The notes under the pieces are model-generated. The model was given only the letters and a program-made list of their open reading frames with translations. It made no database searches and was not told the origin of the DNA. Below, piece by piece: positions 50,993 through 60,213 of a stretch of DNA of 64,000 nucleotides. Numbering within the stretch: the first letter of the stretch is position 1; each line of letters begins with the position of its first letter. The position numbers and the translations under genes were made by a program. Source of the stretch: Nitratireductor sp. GTDB lineage: Bacteria; Pseudomonadota; Alphaproteobacteria; Rhizobiales; Rhizobiaceae. The stretch is from contig NZ_CP051236.1 of assembly GCF_017794765.1 (NCBI RefSeq), positions 1,643,601 through 1,707,600 of the forward strand, read 5' to 3'.

Positions 50993-51829
50993 ATGAGCGA
51001 AAGCCAACTCGCGCGTCTTGAGCGCGCCCATGCATCCATCGCCAAGCGGGCAGGTGCGCCAGCACCCATCGCCATCATGCTGGGTTCGGGGCTCGGCCAG
51101 CTTGCCGACCGGGTGGAGGATGCCGTCACGATCCCTTACGGAGAGGTCGAGGGCTTTCCGGTCTCAACCGCACCCGGCCACAAGGGCGCTTTCGTGATCG
51201 GCAACCTGGAGGGCCAGCGCGTGATCATGATGCAGGGCCGGCTGCATCTTTATGAAGGCTGGTCGCCGCGCGACATCGCTCTTGCCGTCTATCTGCTCAA
51301 GCGCCTCGGTGCCGAAACGCTCATCGTCACCAATGCCGCCGGCTCGCTCAATCCCGATTACGATCCCGGAGACGTGATGCTCATCGAGGATCACATGAAT
51401 TTCACGGGGCTGAACCCGCTGGTCGGGCCCAATGACGATGAGATCGGTCTGCGCTTTCCCGACATGTCGCGCGCCTATGATCCAGACCTGCTCGAGCTCA
51501 CGCGCAAAGCGGCGGATGCGGCTGGCATTGCCGTCCAGCAGGGCATCTATGCGGGCGTTCTGGGACCGTCCCTCGAAACGTCGGCGGAACGCCGCTATTA
51601 CCGCGCTTCGGGTTCGGATGCGGTCGGTATGTCAACGGTGACCGAGGTGATTGCCGCCGGCCACGCATCGCTGCCCGTCATCGGGCTTTCGGCCATCACC
51701 AACAAGGCGACCGGCGGTCCCGACCAGCAGCCCGACACGATCGAAGAGGTGTTCGCCAATGCCGAGATTGCCGGGCGCAAAATCGAGGCGATCCTGGCCG
51801 CGCTTCTGCCCAATCTGAAAGGAGCCTGA
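50993..51829 (+). CDS. Purine nucleoside phosphorylase, trimeric type
   Basis: 278 residues. Phosphorolyses inosine/guanosine-type nucleosides to base plus pentose-1-phosphate. Motifs: LGSGLGQLADRV (phosphate binding), MQGRLHLYEGW, VTNAAGSLNP, GVLGPSLETSAERR and SDAVGMSTVTEVIAA, followed by the base-binding SAITNKATGG (Asn). The trimeric class prefers 6-oxopurines, fitting action after the upstream deaminase. A GGGAG site precedes ATG 50993, 23 nt after the amidohydrolase stop. Confidence 0.92.
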   Translation: MSESQLARLERAHASIAKRAGAPAPIAIMLGSGLGQLADRVEDAVTIPYGEVEGFPVSTAPGHKGAFVIGNLEGQRVIMMQGRLHLYEGWSPRDIALAVYLLKRLGAETLIVTNAAGSLNPDYDPGDVMLIEDHMNFTGLNPLVGPNDDEIGLRFPDMSRAYDPDLLELTRKAADAAGIAVQQGIYAGVLGPSLETSAERRYYRASGSDAVGMSTVTEVIAAGHASLPVIGLSAITNKATGGPDQQPDTIEEVFANAEIAGRKIEAILAALLPNLKGA

Positions 51830-51831
51830 TC

Positions 51832-52614
51832 ATGGCTGCAACCATCCCACCCGTCGCATCATTGCTTGATCTCACCGGTCGCACGATCATCGTCACTGGC
51901 GCGAGCGGCGGTATTGGCGGCGGCATCGCACGGCGGCTGCACGAGGCCGGCGCAAATGTGGTGTGCCACTACAATGGCAACAAAGGCGCCGCCGAGGCGC
52001 TTGCCGGAGAACTGGGCGAGCGGGCTTTTGCTGCCGGCGGTGAGCTTTCGAAGGAAGCCGAAGCGGTTTCTCTCATGCAAGCGGCGCTCGAAAAATTCGG
52101 AGCTGTTCACGGCGTGGTCAACAATGCCGGCTTCCAGCCCGTCGAGGCTTTGCGGGAGATCGACGAGGCCGGCTGGGCGCAGATGATGGCGATCAACACG
52201 GGTGCTCCGTTTCTTCTGACACGCGCTTTCGCCGACCATGTCGAGGCGCGCGGTGGCGGTGGTGCGATCGTCAACATTGCTTCCATCGAAGGGCATCAGC
52301 CGGCCCCCGGCCATGCCCATTATGCGGCCTCCAAGGCAGCGCTCTTGATGTTCACCAAGGCGGCAGCATTGGAGCTTGGCGGGCTTGGCATTCGCGTCAA
52401 TTCCGTCTCGCCCGGCCTGATCCACCGCGACGGCATCGAGGAAGGGTGGCCCGAAGGGGTTAACCGCTGGAAGGAGGCGGCACCGCTTGGCCGGCTCGGC
52501 CAGCCGGAGGATATCGGCGACGCCGCGCTCTTCCTTCTCTCGGAAGCTTCGCGCTGGGTAAGCGGAACGAACATCACGGTGGATGGCGGCGTCAGCGCCC
52601 GCTCGACCTGGTAA
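51832..52614 (+). CDS. Short-chain dehydrogenase/reductase (SDR)
   Basis: 260 residues, classical SDR. Cofactor motif TGASGGIGGGIA near residue 23, NNAG near 98, catalytic YAASK near 164 with upstream Ser in NIASIEG. Starts 2 nt after the phosphorylase. The substrate is unknown; a sugar or sugar-derived alcohol from nucleoside breakdown is the natural guess. Confidence 0.85.
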   Translation: MAATIPPVASLLDLTGRTIIVTGASGGIGGGIARRLHEAGANVVCHYNGNKGAAEALAGELGERAFAAGGELSKEAEAVSLMQAALEKFGAVHGVVNNAGFQPVEALREIDEAGWAQMMAINTGAPFLLTRAFADHVEARGGGGAIVNIASIEGHQPAPGHAHYAASKAALLMFTKAAALELGGLGIRVNSVSPGLIHRDGIEEGWPEGVNRWKEAAPLGRLGQPEDIGDAALFLLSEASRWVSGTNITVDGGVSARSTW

Positions 52615-52697
52615 GAAAACCAAACTGGAACAGACAATTACAACAAGAATCGGACTCAGCCTGTGAGGTTTGGTCCGAAGAATGACAGGGGCTTGGA

Positions 52698-53465
52698 ATG
52701 AAAACACTTGAAGGCAAGGTCATTGCGGTGACCGGGGCAGCCGGCGGCATTGGACGGGGCATCGCTCAGGCAATCATCGAGGCGGGCGGGCGCGTGGCGC
52801 TGCTCGATCTGCCGGGGCCAAAACTCGAAGCGGCACTCAAGGATCTGGGCGGCGAACCCAATGTCATGGCGGCTGCAAGCGACGTGACCGACAGCGCCAG
52901 CATGGAGGCCGCATTCGCCGAGGTGGTGGCCCGCATGGGCAGGCTCGACGGGCTGGTCAACAATGCCGGCGTCGTGCGGCTCGGGCCCGCTGACAAGCTC
53001 ACCGGAGACGACGTCGATCTCGAAATGGCGGTCAATGTGAAGGGCGTTCTGCTCGCCTCGCAGGCCGCAGCGCGTCAGATGGAAAAGGGCGGTGCGATCG
53101 TCAACATAGCCTCGAACGCCGGCAAGGTCGGCTATCCCAACATGGCCGGCTACAACGCCTCCAAGGCAGCGGTGATCAACCTGACCCGTTCGCTCTCGCT
53201 CGAATGGGCGGCGCGCGGCATCAACGTCAATGCCGTGTGCCCGGGCGGTGTGGCAACCGACATGCTGAAGACGGTGGCGGACTTCATCGTCGGCGGCGAT
53301 GCGGCGAAGTCGGAAGAGATGATGAAGCAGATGGTTCCCGCACAGCTTGGCCGTCACATCCAGCCGGTCGAGGTGGGGCGTGTGATTGTTTTCCTGTTGT
53401 CCGATGCGGCAACGATCATCCGCGGACAGTCCATCACCATCGATGGTGGCGACACGCCTTATTGA
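52698..53465 (+). CDS. Short-chain dehydrogenase/reductase (SDR)
   Basis: 255 residues, classical SDR. TGAAGGIGRGIA near residue 13, NNAG near 88, NIASNAG with catalytic Ser and YNASK near 152. Last gene of the nucleoside operon, followed by a strong terminator. Separate from the previous SDR by 83 nt with GGGGC before the ATG. The two SDRs are not duplicates of each other by eye. Confidence 0.85.
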   Translation: MKTLEGKVIAVTGAAGGIGRGIAQAIIEAGGRVALLDLPGPKLEAALKDLGGEPNVMAAASDVTDSASMEAAFAEVVARMGRLDGLVNNAGVVRLGPADKLTGDDVDLEMAVNVKGVLLASQAAARQMEKGGAIVNIASNAGKVGYPNMAGYNASKAAVINLTRSLSLEWAARGINVNAVCPGGVATDMLKTVADFIVGGDAAKSEEMMKQMVPAQLGRHIQPVEVGRVIVFLLSDAATIIRGQSITIDGGDTPY

Positions 53466-53471
53466 TGTAAA

Positions 53472-53507
53472 AAACCGCCGCTTTGGTTAGTGCCAAAGCG
53501 GCGGTTT
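53472..53507 (+). terminator. Strong hairpin terminator of the nucleoside operon
   Basis: Perfect 15-bp stem (53472-53486 with 53493-53507, sequence AAACCGCCGCTTTGG) and a 6-nt loop, right after the last SDR stop. The downstream T content is short (GGTTTCCAGTTTTCC). Confidence 0.8.
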
Positions 53508-53538
53508 CCAGTTTTCCGGAAAATGCCCGAAAGTTCCC

Positions 53539-53587
53539 GAAAACGATTCAGAATCAGGTGATTTTCCTGGATTTCTGAATCGTTTTC
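53539..53587. repeat. Long inverted repeat between convergent operons
   Basis: Perfect 15-nt arms GAAAACGATTCAGAA and TTCTGAATCGTTTTC flank 19 nt. It lies 7 nt beyond the stop of the minus-strand isomerase gene and can act as its terminator (minus-strand exit reads CGTTTTC). The style is that of dispersed rhizobial palindromic elements. Confidence 0.6.
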
Positions 53588-53593
53588 TGAAAT

Positions 53594-54703
53594 TCACGCA
53601 GCGTTCGATTTTGCCCGGTCGGGGAAGAGTTTGGCGAGCCCTTCGGGTGAGGCATCGGCGATGCCGCGCTCGGTGATGAGGCCGGTGACAAGCCGCGCCG
53701 GCGTCACGTCGAAGGCGGGATTTCCGGCAGGCGATGCCTCGGGCGAAATCCGCACCTGCCGAACCTTACCGTCTTCGTCCTTGCCCCAGACGAGCGAGAC
53801 CTCGTCGCCCGAACGTTCCTCGATGGGAATCTCCTTCACGCCGTCATGCACCGTCCAGTCGATGGTGGGCGAGGGCAGCGCGACATAGAAGGGGACATTG
53901 TTGTCCTTTGCCGCCAGCGCCTTCAGATAGGTGCCGATCTTGTTGCAGACATCGCCATCGGCAGTGGTGCGGTCGGTGCCGACGATCACCATGTCCACCA
54001 TGCCGTGCTGCATGAGATGCCCGCCGGCATTGTCGACCACCAGCGTGTGCGGTACGCCATGGCCGGCCATTTCCCAGGCGGTGAGCTGGGCGCCCTGGTT
54101 GCGCGGACGGGTTTCGTCCACATAGACATGAACGGCAATGCCTTCTTCCACCGCGTGGTAGATGGGCGAGGTGGCGGTGCCGAAATCGACGGTGGCCAGC
54201 CAGCCGGCATTGCAGTGGGTGAGAATGTTGACCGGTTCGCCGGGCTTCTTGCGCGCGGCGATCTGGCGAATGATTTCGAGACCGTTCCGGCCGATGCTGC
54301 GGTTCAATTCCACATCCTCGTCGGCGATCTCGGCGGCGCGCCTGTAGGCAGCCTCGGCGCGGTCGGCCTCGGGAATGTCGCGCAGGAAACCGCGCATTTC
54401 ATCCAGCGCCCAGCGCAGATTGATCGCGGTGGGGCGCGTCTCGTGGAGCTGTTCCCACACCGCATCAAGTGCGGCATCAGAAGCATCCTCGCGCATGCGC
54501 ATGGCAACGCCATAGGCGGCGGTGACGCCGATCAGCGGCGCGCCGCGCACCCACATGTCGCGAATGGCCGTGGCAATGCCGTCGACGGTGCGCACGTTCT
54601 CGATGCGCAACTCGTGCGGCAGCCAGCGCTGGTCGATGAGATCGACAGACCAGCCATCCTCGTTCACCCAGATGGTGCGGTAGTGCTTGTCTCCAACCTT
54701 CAT
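53594..54703 (-). CDS. mtnA: S-methyl-5-thioribose-1-phosphate isomerase
   Basis: 369 residues, normal length. Converts 5-methylthioribose-1-phosphate to the ribulose form; related enzymes also act on 5-deoxyribose-1-phosphate. Signature sites: [19 protein letters not shown] (catalytic Cys) near residue 160, [18 protein letters not shown] (catalytic Asp) near 245, and [12 protein letters not shown]. Start overlaps the kinase gene stop by 4 nt. No mtnB, mtnC/mtnX or mtnD of the methionine salvage pathway is seen next to it, which points to a different fate for the product. Confidence 0.94.
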   Translation of the reverse strand: MKVGDKHYRTIWVNEDGWSVDLIDQRWLPHELRIENVRTVDGIATAIRDMWVRGAPLIGVTAAYGVAMRMREDASDAALDAVWEQLHETRPTAINLRWALDEMRGFLRDIPEADRAEAAYRRAAEIADEDVELNRSIGRNGLEIIRQIAARKKPGEPVNILTHCNAGWLATVDFGTATSPIYHAVEEGIAVHVYVDETRPRNQGAQLTAWEMAGHGVPHTLVVDNAGGHLMQHGMVDMVIVGTDRTTADGDVCNKIGTYLKALAAKDNNVPFYVALPSPTIDWTVHDGVKEIPIEERSGDEVSLVWGKDEDGKVRQVRISPEASPAGNPAFDVTPARLVTGLITERGIADASPEGLAKLFPDRAKSNAA

Positions 54704-55965
54704 GACAGTTTCCCCTGATCAAGTGCTTCGGCCAGCCGGTCAAGTTCGGCCAGCGATTGAATGTGATTGCGGTTGACGACGATATGGCGACCGAACTTCA
54801 GCGCCGGTGCCTCGCAGGCAGCGCGAAGGCTCTCATCGGCGATGTCCTCGAAATCGGCATTGTGGGCAAGGCCCAGAATGCGGCGGTGCATCTCGATGCC
54901 GGCAAAGCCAAGCATGTCGGTCCACAGATCGTGGATCACGTGGTTGAGCGCCTGTTCGGAGCCAAGTGCATCACCCTCGTCTTCATAGAGCGATGCCTGA
55001 TAGAGCATGCCGCTGCGCTCGGTGCGCCACAGATGGGCGAACTCGTCGCGGAAGGTGGTCCAGGTCTCGGAGATGACGCCCAGAAGATAGGCGCGCATGG
55101 AGGCGCGGCTGCCGTTTTCCTCATGCCCGCGCTGGGAGAAATAGGCCATCCAGTAATTGGCGATGAGCATGCCGACATCGAAGGCCATGGGTCCGTAGAA
55201 GGCAAATTCCGGATCGATGACGCGGGTATCGTCCTTCGTGACCATGACGGAGCCCGAATGCAGATCGCCATGCACCATGGTCTCGGCTTTTGAGGCAAAA
55301 AGGTGCTTCATGCGCTGGGCGGCGACCTTCAGATCGCGGTCTGAACGCAGTTCCTTCACCAGTGCGTCGAGACCGGGCGTGTGCCGGTTCATCGGCGCTT
55401 CAAAGTAAGGATCAGAAAAGACGAGATTTTCCGTGATGTCACAGAGGTCGACATTGTCTGCAAAGAGCGCGAGATCCGCCTTGCGGTCCGCCGCTTTAAT
55501 GGAAAGGTCGGACCCGCGGAAGAGGGTGCGGGCCATGAAGAGGCCGAGGTCCCTGCCGATCTTCGGCAGTTCCTGCCCCTCGATGAGGGCGCGGCGAAGA
55601 ATGATGTGTGGAGACAGGAACTCCATGGCGATGAGGGCCTGCGCCTCATCGAAGTAATAGACAGCAGGCACGGTGCCCGGCGCGCGTTTTTCCTGGCGGG
55701 TCAGCGCGTGATATTCGAAGAAGGAGCGCTTCAGGGGAAGCGGCCAGCTGTCGCCGACGAGCCGCACATAGGGCAGCGCCTGCTTGATGATAAGCGTTTG
55801 CGCCTCACCTTCCACGATGAAGACGAGATTGAGATTGCCGTCGCCGACTTCGCGGACCTTCCAGCCTGTGGGTGCGCCGCCGAGACGGTTCGCAATCTCG
55901 GGGATGCTGCCAAGGCGATGCGGCAGACTTTCAACCGTCAGAGCCTCGAAGGCGTTTTCTTTCAT
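54700..55965 (-). CDS. mtnK: S-methyl-5-thioribose kinase
   Basis: 421 residues, aminoglycoside-phosphotransferase-like fold. Phosphorylates methylthioribose at C1. Motifs: [13 protein letters not shown] (glycine loop) near residue 38, [12 protein letters not shown] (catalytic loop) near 230, [21 protein letters not shown] near 250. ATG 55965 has a GGGAGGAG...AGAAGAG leader; the frame extends to 56043 without support. A kinase plus a sugar importer suggests growth on external methylthioribose or 5-deoxyribose. Confidence 0.93.
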   Translation of the reverse strand: MKENAFEALTVESLPHRLGSIPEIANRLGGAPTGWKVREVGDGNLNLVFIVEGEAQTLIIKQALPYVRLVGDSWPLPLKRSFFEYHALTRQEKRAPGTVPAVYYFDEAQALIAMEFLSPHIILRRALIEGQELPKIGRDLGLFMARTLFRGSDLSIKAADRKADLALFADNVDLCDITENLVFSDPYFEAPMNRHTPGLDALVKELRSDRDLKVAAQRMKHLFASKAETMVHGDLHSGSVMVTKDDTRVIDPEFAFYGPMAFDVGMLIANYWMAYFSQRGHEENGSRASMRAYLLGVISETWTTFRDEFAHLWRTERSGMLYQASLYEDEGDALGSEQALNHVIHDLWTDMLGFAGIEMHRRILGLAHNADFEDIADESLRAACEAPALKFGRHIVVNRNHIQSLAELDRLAEALDQGKLS

Positions 55966-56197
55966 CTCTTCTGTCTCCTCCCATTCTCGCCTGAGCAAGA
56001 GGCGTATGGTTCGCGTCCTATTGTTGCCCGTGTTCCCGCACAAATTTTCCCTTTCGAAGGGAGAAGAAGCACGAGGCCAGCCTGTTCATCCCACACCCCG
56101 ATCCTGCAGAAAAGGCGCGCGCGAATGGCACAGGCCGAGAACGGGGGCACCATACTTTCCTCCCGTCAATTCTGATGCCACGCTACCAAGGCTCTGT

Positions 56198-56240
56198 CAT
56201 TTGTCAATCGTGTTGACAAATGCTTGTTACCTGCTAGCGT
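56198..56240 (+). promoter_or_regulatory. Candidate repressed promoter of the ribose-type ABC operon
   Basis: A perfect inverted repeat, CATTTGTCAA (56198-56207) and its complement (56213-56222) with spacer TCGTG. The right arm contains TTGACA (56213-56218), which with a 16-nt spacer and TAGCGT (56235-56240) makes a sigma70-like promoter 18 nt before the ATPase ATG. Overlap of operator and -35 box suggests repression. The SorC-type regulator at 62319 is the likely binder. Confidence 0.6.
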
Positions 56241-56257
56241 CACATTGGGAGGAGATT

Positions 56258-57772
56258 ATGGGCGACACTGCCGTTTTTCGAATTGCCGGCCTGACCAAGG
56301 CCTTTGGACCGAATGCCGTTCTGCGCGGTGTCGGTCTCGATCTGCGCGCTGGCGAGGTCACGGTTCTGATGGGCGCCAATGGCGCCGGTAAATCGACTCT
56401 CGTCAAGATCATGAGCGGCGTTCACCGCGCCGATCGCGGCGTGATGATGCTGGGCGACAAGCCCTTCTCCCCTGCCACCCCCGCCGAAGCGATGCGGGCC
56501 GGCGTGGTGACGGTTCACCAGAACATCAATGACGGTGTCGTTGGCGCGCTCGACGTCGCGAGCAATCTTGTGCTCGACCGGTTGAACGGTTCTGGCAGCG
56601 GTTTTTTCTTCAATCCGAGAAAGGTGCGGCGTGAGGCGCGCGACGTGGCCGATCGCATGGGGCTGGGGATCGATCTTGGCGCGGAAGTGACCGACCTTTC
56701 GCTCGCCGACCGGCAGATGGTGGCGATTGCGCGCGCCATGTCGCATGAGCCGCAGGTGATGATCCTTGATGAACCCACCTCTTCGCTTTCCAGCAATGAG
56801 GCCGAACGGCTTTTCGCGCTGATCGACCGGCTGAAGGCGCGTGGCGTTGCCATTCTCTATATTTCGCACCGCATGTCGGATATCCGCCGTCTGGCCGACC
56901 GGATTGTGAGCCTGCGCGACGGCGCGATTGTCGGCCAGTTCGAAGACAAGCCGCTTGATTATGAAGGCGCGGTCAATGCCATGCTGGGGCAGAATCTCGG
57001 CCGCCACAGCATTGATGTGCGTGCGGCGGGGACGCCGGTCTTTTCGGCGCGTGATTTGAGGATCGCACAGGGTGCCAAGCCGATCTCGCTTGAACTGGGT
57101 GCGGGCGAGATCGTGGCGGTGACGGGCCTTGTGGGCGTGGGCAAGACGCAGCTAGCAGAGACCCTTTTTGGTATTCATGCGCCTCTGTCGGGCACGATGG
57201 AGCTGGACGGCAGGCCCTATGCGCCAAAGACGCCGCAGCGCGCGATCCGGGATGGCGTTTTCCTCGTCGCCAAGGACCGCGCCTCCACGGGCATCGTGCC
57301 GGAATTCAACATCTATGAGAATATGAGCCTGCCCTTTCTGCCGCGTTTCGCCAATGCGGGCGTGATGCGGCGGCGCAGCGAGCGCCAGACGGCGCGTGAC
57401 CAGATTACGGATCTGAAGATCGTCTGCCGCTCCGAGCGCGACGATCTGGCAACGCTTTCAGGCGGCAATCAGCAAAAGGTGACGGTGGCGCGCTGGCTGA
57501 CGCAGCCTTCGCGCTTGCTGATCCTCGACGAGCCGTTTCAGGGTGTCGACATTGCCGCCCGCCATGACATTGCGGCCAAGCTGCGCGAAAGTGCTGCCGA
57601 CCGCGCGACGTTGATTTTTCTGACCGAACTGGATGAGGCGCTGGAGACGGCAGACCGCATTCTCGTCATGTCGGAAAACACGATTGTGGGCGAACACCGT
57701 AATGCCGATGTGGATATGGACCGGCTTCTGGCGGAGGTTGCCGGACAGCGTTTGGAAGTAACAGGGAGCTGA
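56258..57772 (+). CDS. Ribose-type sugar ABC transporter ATPase, two NBDs
   Basis: 504 residues, RbsA class. First ATPase: GANGAGKSTLVKIMSG near 38, LSLADRQMVAIARAM near 145, VMILDEPTSSL near 168. Second: GLVGVGKTQLAETLFG near 293 and LSGGNQQKVTVARWL near 405, LLILDEPFQGVD near 425. GGGAGGAG precedes ATG 56258. The long upstream frame to 55784 is chance reading across the kinase gene. Works with the permease and binding protein downstream. Confidence 0.92.
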   Translation: MGDTAVFRIAGLTKAFGPNAVLRGVGLDLRAGEVTVLMGANGAGKSTLVKIMSGVHRADRGVMMLGDKPFSPATPAEAMRAGVVTVHQNINDGVVGALDVASNLVLDRLNGSGSGFFFNPRKVRREARDVADRMGLGIDLGAEVTDLSLADRQMVAIARAMSHEPQVMILDEPTSSLSSNEAERLFALIDRLKARGVAILYISHRMSDIRRLADRIVSLRDGAIVGQFEDKPLDYEGAVNAMLGQNLGRHSIDVRAAGTPVFSARDLRIAQGAKPISLELGAGEIVAVTGLVGVGKTQLAETLFGIHAPLSGTMELDGRPYAPKTPQRAIRDGVFLVAKDRASTGIVPEFNIYENMSLPFLPRFANAGVMRRRSERQTARDQITDLKIVCRSERDDLATLSGGNQQKVTVARWLTQPSRLLILDEPFQGVDIAARHDIAAKLRESAADRATLIFLTELDEALETADRILVMSENTIVGEHRNADVDMDRLLAEVAGQRLEVTGS

Positions 57773-58840
57773 GTGAGAATGGACAGCCAGACGGCACAGG
57801 AGAGCGCAGTGGAAGCCAAGGCAGATGCGCGGCCAAAAGACGGGCTTTCAATGCGCGAGCTGGCCATCCGCTATGGCTTTCTAAGCCTGCTTGTGGGGCT
57901 TATCATCTTCTTCTCGCTGGCCACGCGCGGCTTCACCTCGCCGCAGGCGGCGGTCTTCATCCTGCAATCGGTGTCCATCACCGGCATTCTGGCGCTCGGC
58001 GTGACGGCGACGCTGGTGGTGGGGGGCTTCGACCTTTCCATCGGCTCGATTGCCACAAGCTCCATGATGGCGGCGGCCTATGTGATGGTGGTGCTGGAGC
58101 AGAATGCGCTTGTGGCGGTTCTAGTGTGCCTTGCCATCGGCGCGCTGGTCGGGCTGATCAACGGTTTAATCATCTGCTACATGCGCGTGCCCGATCTTCT
58201 GGCCACGCTCGGCATGATGTTTCTTCTGATCGGCCTGCAGCGCATCCCGACCGAAGGGCGCTCCATCGCCACCGGCATGACATTGCCCGACGGCTCGACG
58301 GCTGAAGGCACGTTCAGCCAGGCCTTTCTGGCGCTCGGGCGGCATCGGTTCGATCTCTTCATAGAAAACCTCGTCCCGGCCTCGGTGGTGGTGCTGATCG
58401 TGCTTGCCATCCTGATCTGGTTCTTCCTCGAATACACGCGGTTTGGCCGCATGATGTATGCGGTGGGGTCCAATGCGCGGGCTGCGGAATTTGCGGGTGC
58501 GCCGGTCAAGGCCTATCGCATCTGGGCCTATGTGATCTCGGGCGTGTTCGCTTCCATCGGCGGCATTCTTCTGGCGGCGCGCCTGGGGCGCGGCGACATC
58601 GCCTCGGGCAACAATCTGCTTCTGGATGCGGTAGCGGCGGCACTCATCGGTTTTGCGGTGCTGGGGGCTGCCAAGCCGAACGCATTCGGCACGGCCATCG
58701 GTGCGCTTTTCGTGGGCGTGCTTTTGCAGGGGCTCACCATGATGAACGTGCCTTATTATACGCAGGATTTCGTCAAGGGGGCGGTGCTCGTCATCGCGCT
58801 GATCTTTACCTTTGCGCTTCTGGGGAGGAACGCCCGATAG
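57773..58840 (+). CDS. Ribose-type sugar ABC transporter permease
   Basis: 355 residues (353 if ATG 57779 is used), about 9 hydrophobic segments. RbsC-like signatures: GILALGVTATLVVGGFDLSIGS near residue 75 and MYAVGSNARAAEFAGAPVKAYR near 225. GTG 57773 directly follows the ATPase stop with GGGAG 4 nt upstream; ATG 57779 is the alternative. Transports the sugar bound by the next gene product. Confidence 0.9.
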   Translation: MRMDSQTAQESAVEAKADARPKDGLSMRELAIRYGFLSLLVGLIIFFSLATRGFTSPQAAVFILQSVSITGILALGVTATLVVGGFDLSIGSIATSSMMAAAYVMVVLEQNALVAVLVCLAIGALVGLINGLIICYMRVPDLLATLGMMFLLIGLQRIPTEGRSIATGMTLPDGSTAEGTFSQAFLALGRHRFDLFIENLVPASVVVLIVLAILIWFFLEYTRFGRMMYAVGSNARAAEFAGAPVKAYRIWAYVISGVFASIGGILLAARLGRGDIASGNNLLLDAVAAALIGFAVLGAAKPNAFGTAIGALFVGVLLQGLTMMNVPYYTQDFVKGAVLVIALIFTFALLGRNAR

Positions 58841-58877
58841 CGCGGAACAAGAGCAACAGGCAGTGGAGGAGAAGAAC

Positions 58878-59933
58878 ATGAACATTTCACGCAGATTTCT
58901 GGGCAAGATGACCGCGGCACTCGCCGGCGCCACCATGCTCCTGCCGGCTGGAGCCGGCGCACAGGACAAGCCCGCGCCATTCGACAACCCCGGCGACGTG
59001 GAAATCGCGCTGGTGCGCTATCTTTCCACCGGCGACTTTTTCCAGGCCTATCTCTCGGGCGTGGAGAAGCAGGCCGAGGCTCTGGGCGTAAACCTGCGCG
59101 TGCTCGACAGCCGGCAGGACGCAGCCCTTCAGGCCGACATGGTGGATCAGGCGATTGCATTGGGTGTTGACGGCATCATCATCCAGCACGGCCTGACCGA
59201 ATCCATGAAGGAAGCGGCCCAGCGCGCCGTCGATGCGGGCATCAAGGTCGTGGCTTTCGACGTGAATGTCGAGAATGATGCGATCCCGCAGATCGAGCAG
59301 TCCGACCGGGACCTGGCGCGGCTGGCGCTGGAACAGGCGATCAAGGACAATGGCGAGGAGTGGAAGGCGGGCTATGTCTATGTGGCCGGCATTGCGCCGC
59401 TCGACCGCCGCGACGAGACCTGGCGCGAGTTCAAGGAAAAATATCCGGGCATCGAGGAAGTGGCGCAGTTCGGCACGCTGGACAATCCGATCGCCAATTC
59501 GGTGGCCAATCAGGCGCGCTCGGTGGTGACGGCGAACCCGGACATCCAGGTCATGTTCGCGCCCTACGACGAGTTCGCCAAGGGCGTGAAGATCGCTGTG
59601 GACGAGGCCGGCCTTTCCGACAGCATCAAGATCTATTCGGCGGACGTTTCGACGGCCGACATTTCGGCCATGCGCGAGCCCGGCAGCGCCTGGGTTGCGA
59701 CGGCTGCCACCAACCCCGCCGTTGTGGGCGAGGTTTCGGTGCGCGCGCTTGCCATGCTTCTGGCGGGTGAAGAGCCGGGCAAGAGCGTGATCGTCCCGCC
59801 GACGCTGATCACCCAGCAGGCGCTGAACGACGGTGACATCAAGAACATGGACGATCTCTCGGCGAAGATGCCGCAGTTTGCCCATGCCGATGTGGCCGTG
59901 CCGGACTGGATGCCGCTGCCTGAGCGCGACTGA
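58878..59933 (+). CDS. Ribose-type sugar-binding periplasmic protein
   Basis: 351 residues. Signal peptide with Arg pair (ISRRFLGKMTAALAGATMLL, AGAGA|QDKP). Type I periplasmic-binding fold: EIALVRYLSTGDFFQAYLSG, VDQAIALGVDGIIIQHG, DAGIKVVAFDVNVEND, and QVMFAPYDEFAKGVKIAV. GGAGGAG precedes ATG 58878. Given MtnK, MtnA and the aldolase nearby, methylthioribose or 5-deoxyribose is a reasonable ligand guess, unproven. Confidence 0.9.
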   Translation: MNISRRFLGKMTAALAGATMLLPAGAGAQDKPAPFDNPGDVEIALVRYLSTGDFFQAYLSGVEKQAEALGVNLRVLDSRQDAALQADMVDQAIALGVDGIIIQHGLTESMKEAAQRAVDAGIKVVAFDVNVENDAIPQIEQSDRDLARLALEQAIKDNGEEWKAGYVYVAGIAPLDRRDETWREFKEKYPGIEEVAQFGTLDNPIANSVANQARSVVTANPDIQVMFAPYDEFAKGVKIAVDEAGLSDSIKIYSADVSTADISAMREPGSAWVATAATNPAVVGEVSVRALAMLLAGEEPGKSVIVPPTLITQQALNDGDIKNMDDLSAKMPQFAHADVAVPDWMPLPERD

Positions 59934-59956
59934 GGCCGCGCTAGAATGGATCGACG

Positions 59957-59988
59957 AGGGCGGCTTTCGGGTCGCCCTTTTTGTTTTG
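59957..59988 (+). terminator. Rho-independent terminator of the sugar importer operon
   Basis: 8-bp stem AGGGCGGC/GTCGCCCT (one G-T pair), 6-nt loop, then TTTTTGTTTTG; 23 nt after the binding-protein stop. Confidence 0.85.
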
Positions 59989-60034
59989 CGCGGAGATGAT
60001 GGTGCGTGCCCTTTCCCTTGGCCCTTCGCCTTTC

Positions 60035-60137
60035 GACAAGCTCAGGATGAGGGAAAGGGCAGGGACATTGGGGGCGCTTGAACGGGGTACGTGGCTCGCG
60101 GTGAAGTGGTAACGAGAGCCCTCATCCTGAGCTTGTC
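60035..60137. repeat. Inverted pair of a dispersed alphaproteobacterial repeat
   Basis: GACAAGCTCAGGATGAGGG at 60035-60053 and its exact complement at 60119-60137, about 65 nt apart. The core (TTCGACAAGCTCAGGATGAG) is a very common intergenic repeat in alphaproteobacteria. It lies in the convergent gap between the importer and the aldolase gene. Confidence 0.75.
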
Positions 60138-60213
60138 CAAGGGCGAGGGCGGAATGGAGGGCGACCTTTGCAGTGTTGGCGCTCGCCCCTCATCCTCTTG
60201 CCGGCTCTCTATA

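Noticed and set aside
53594-55965. Standard methionine salvage (MtnBCD) pathway
   Set aside because: Only mtnK and mtnA are present in the window; the remaining genes are not seen, and an aldolase fusion and sugar importer are neighbours instead.
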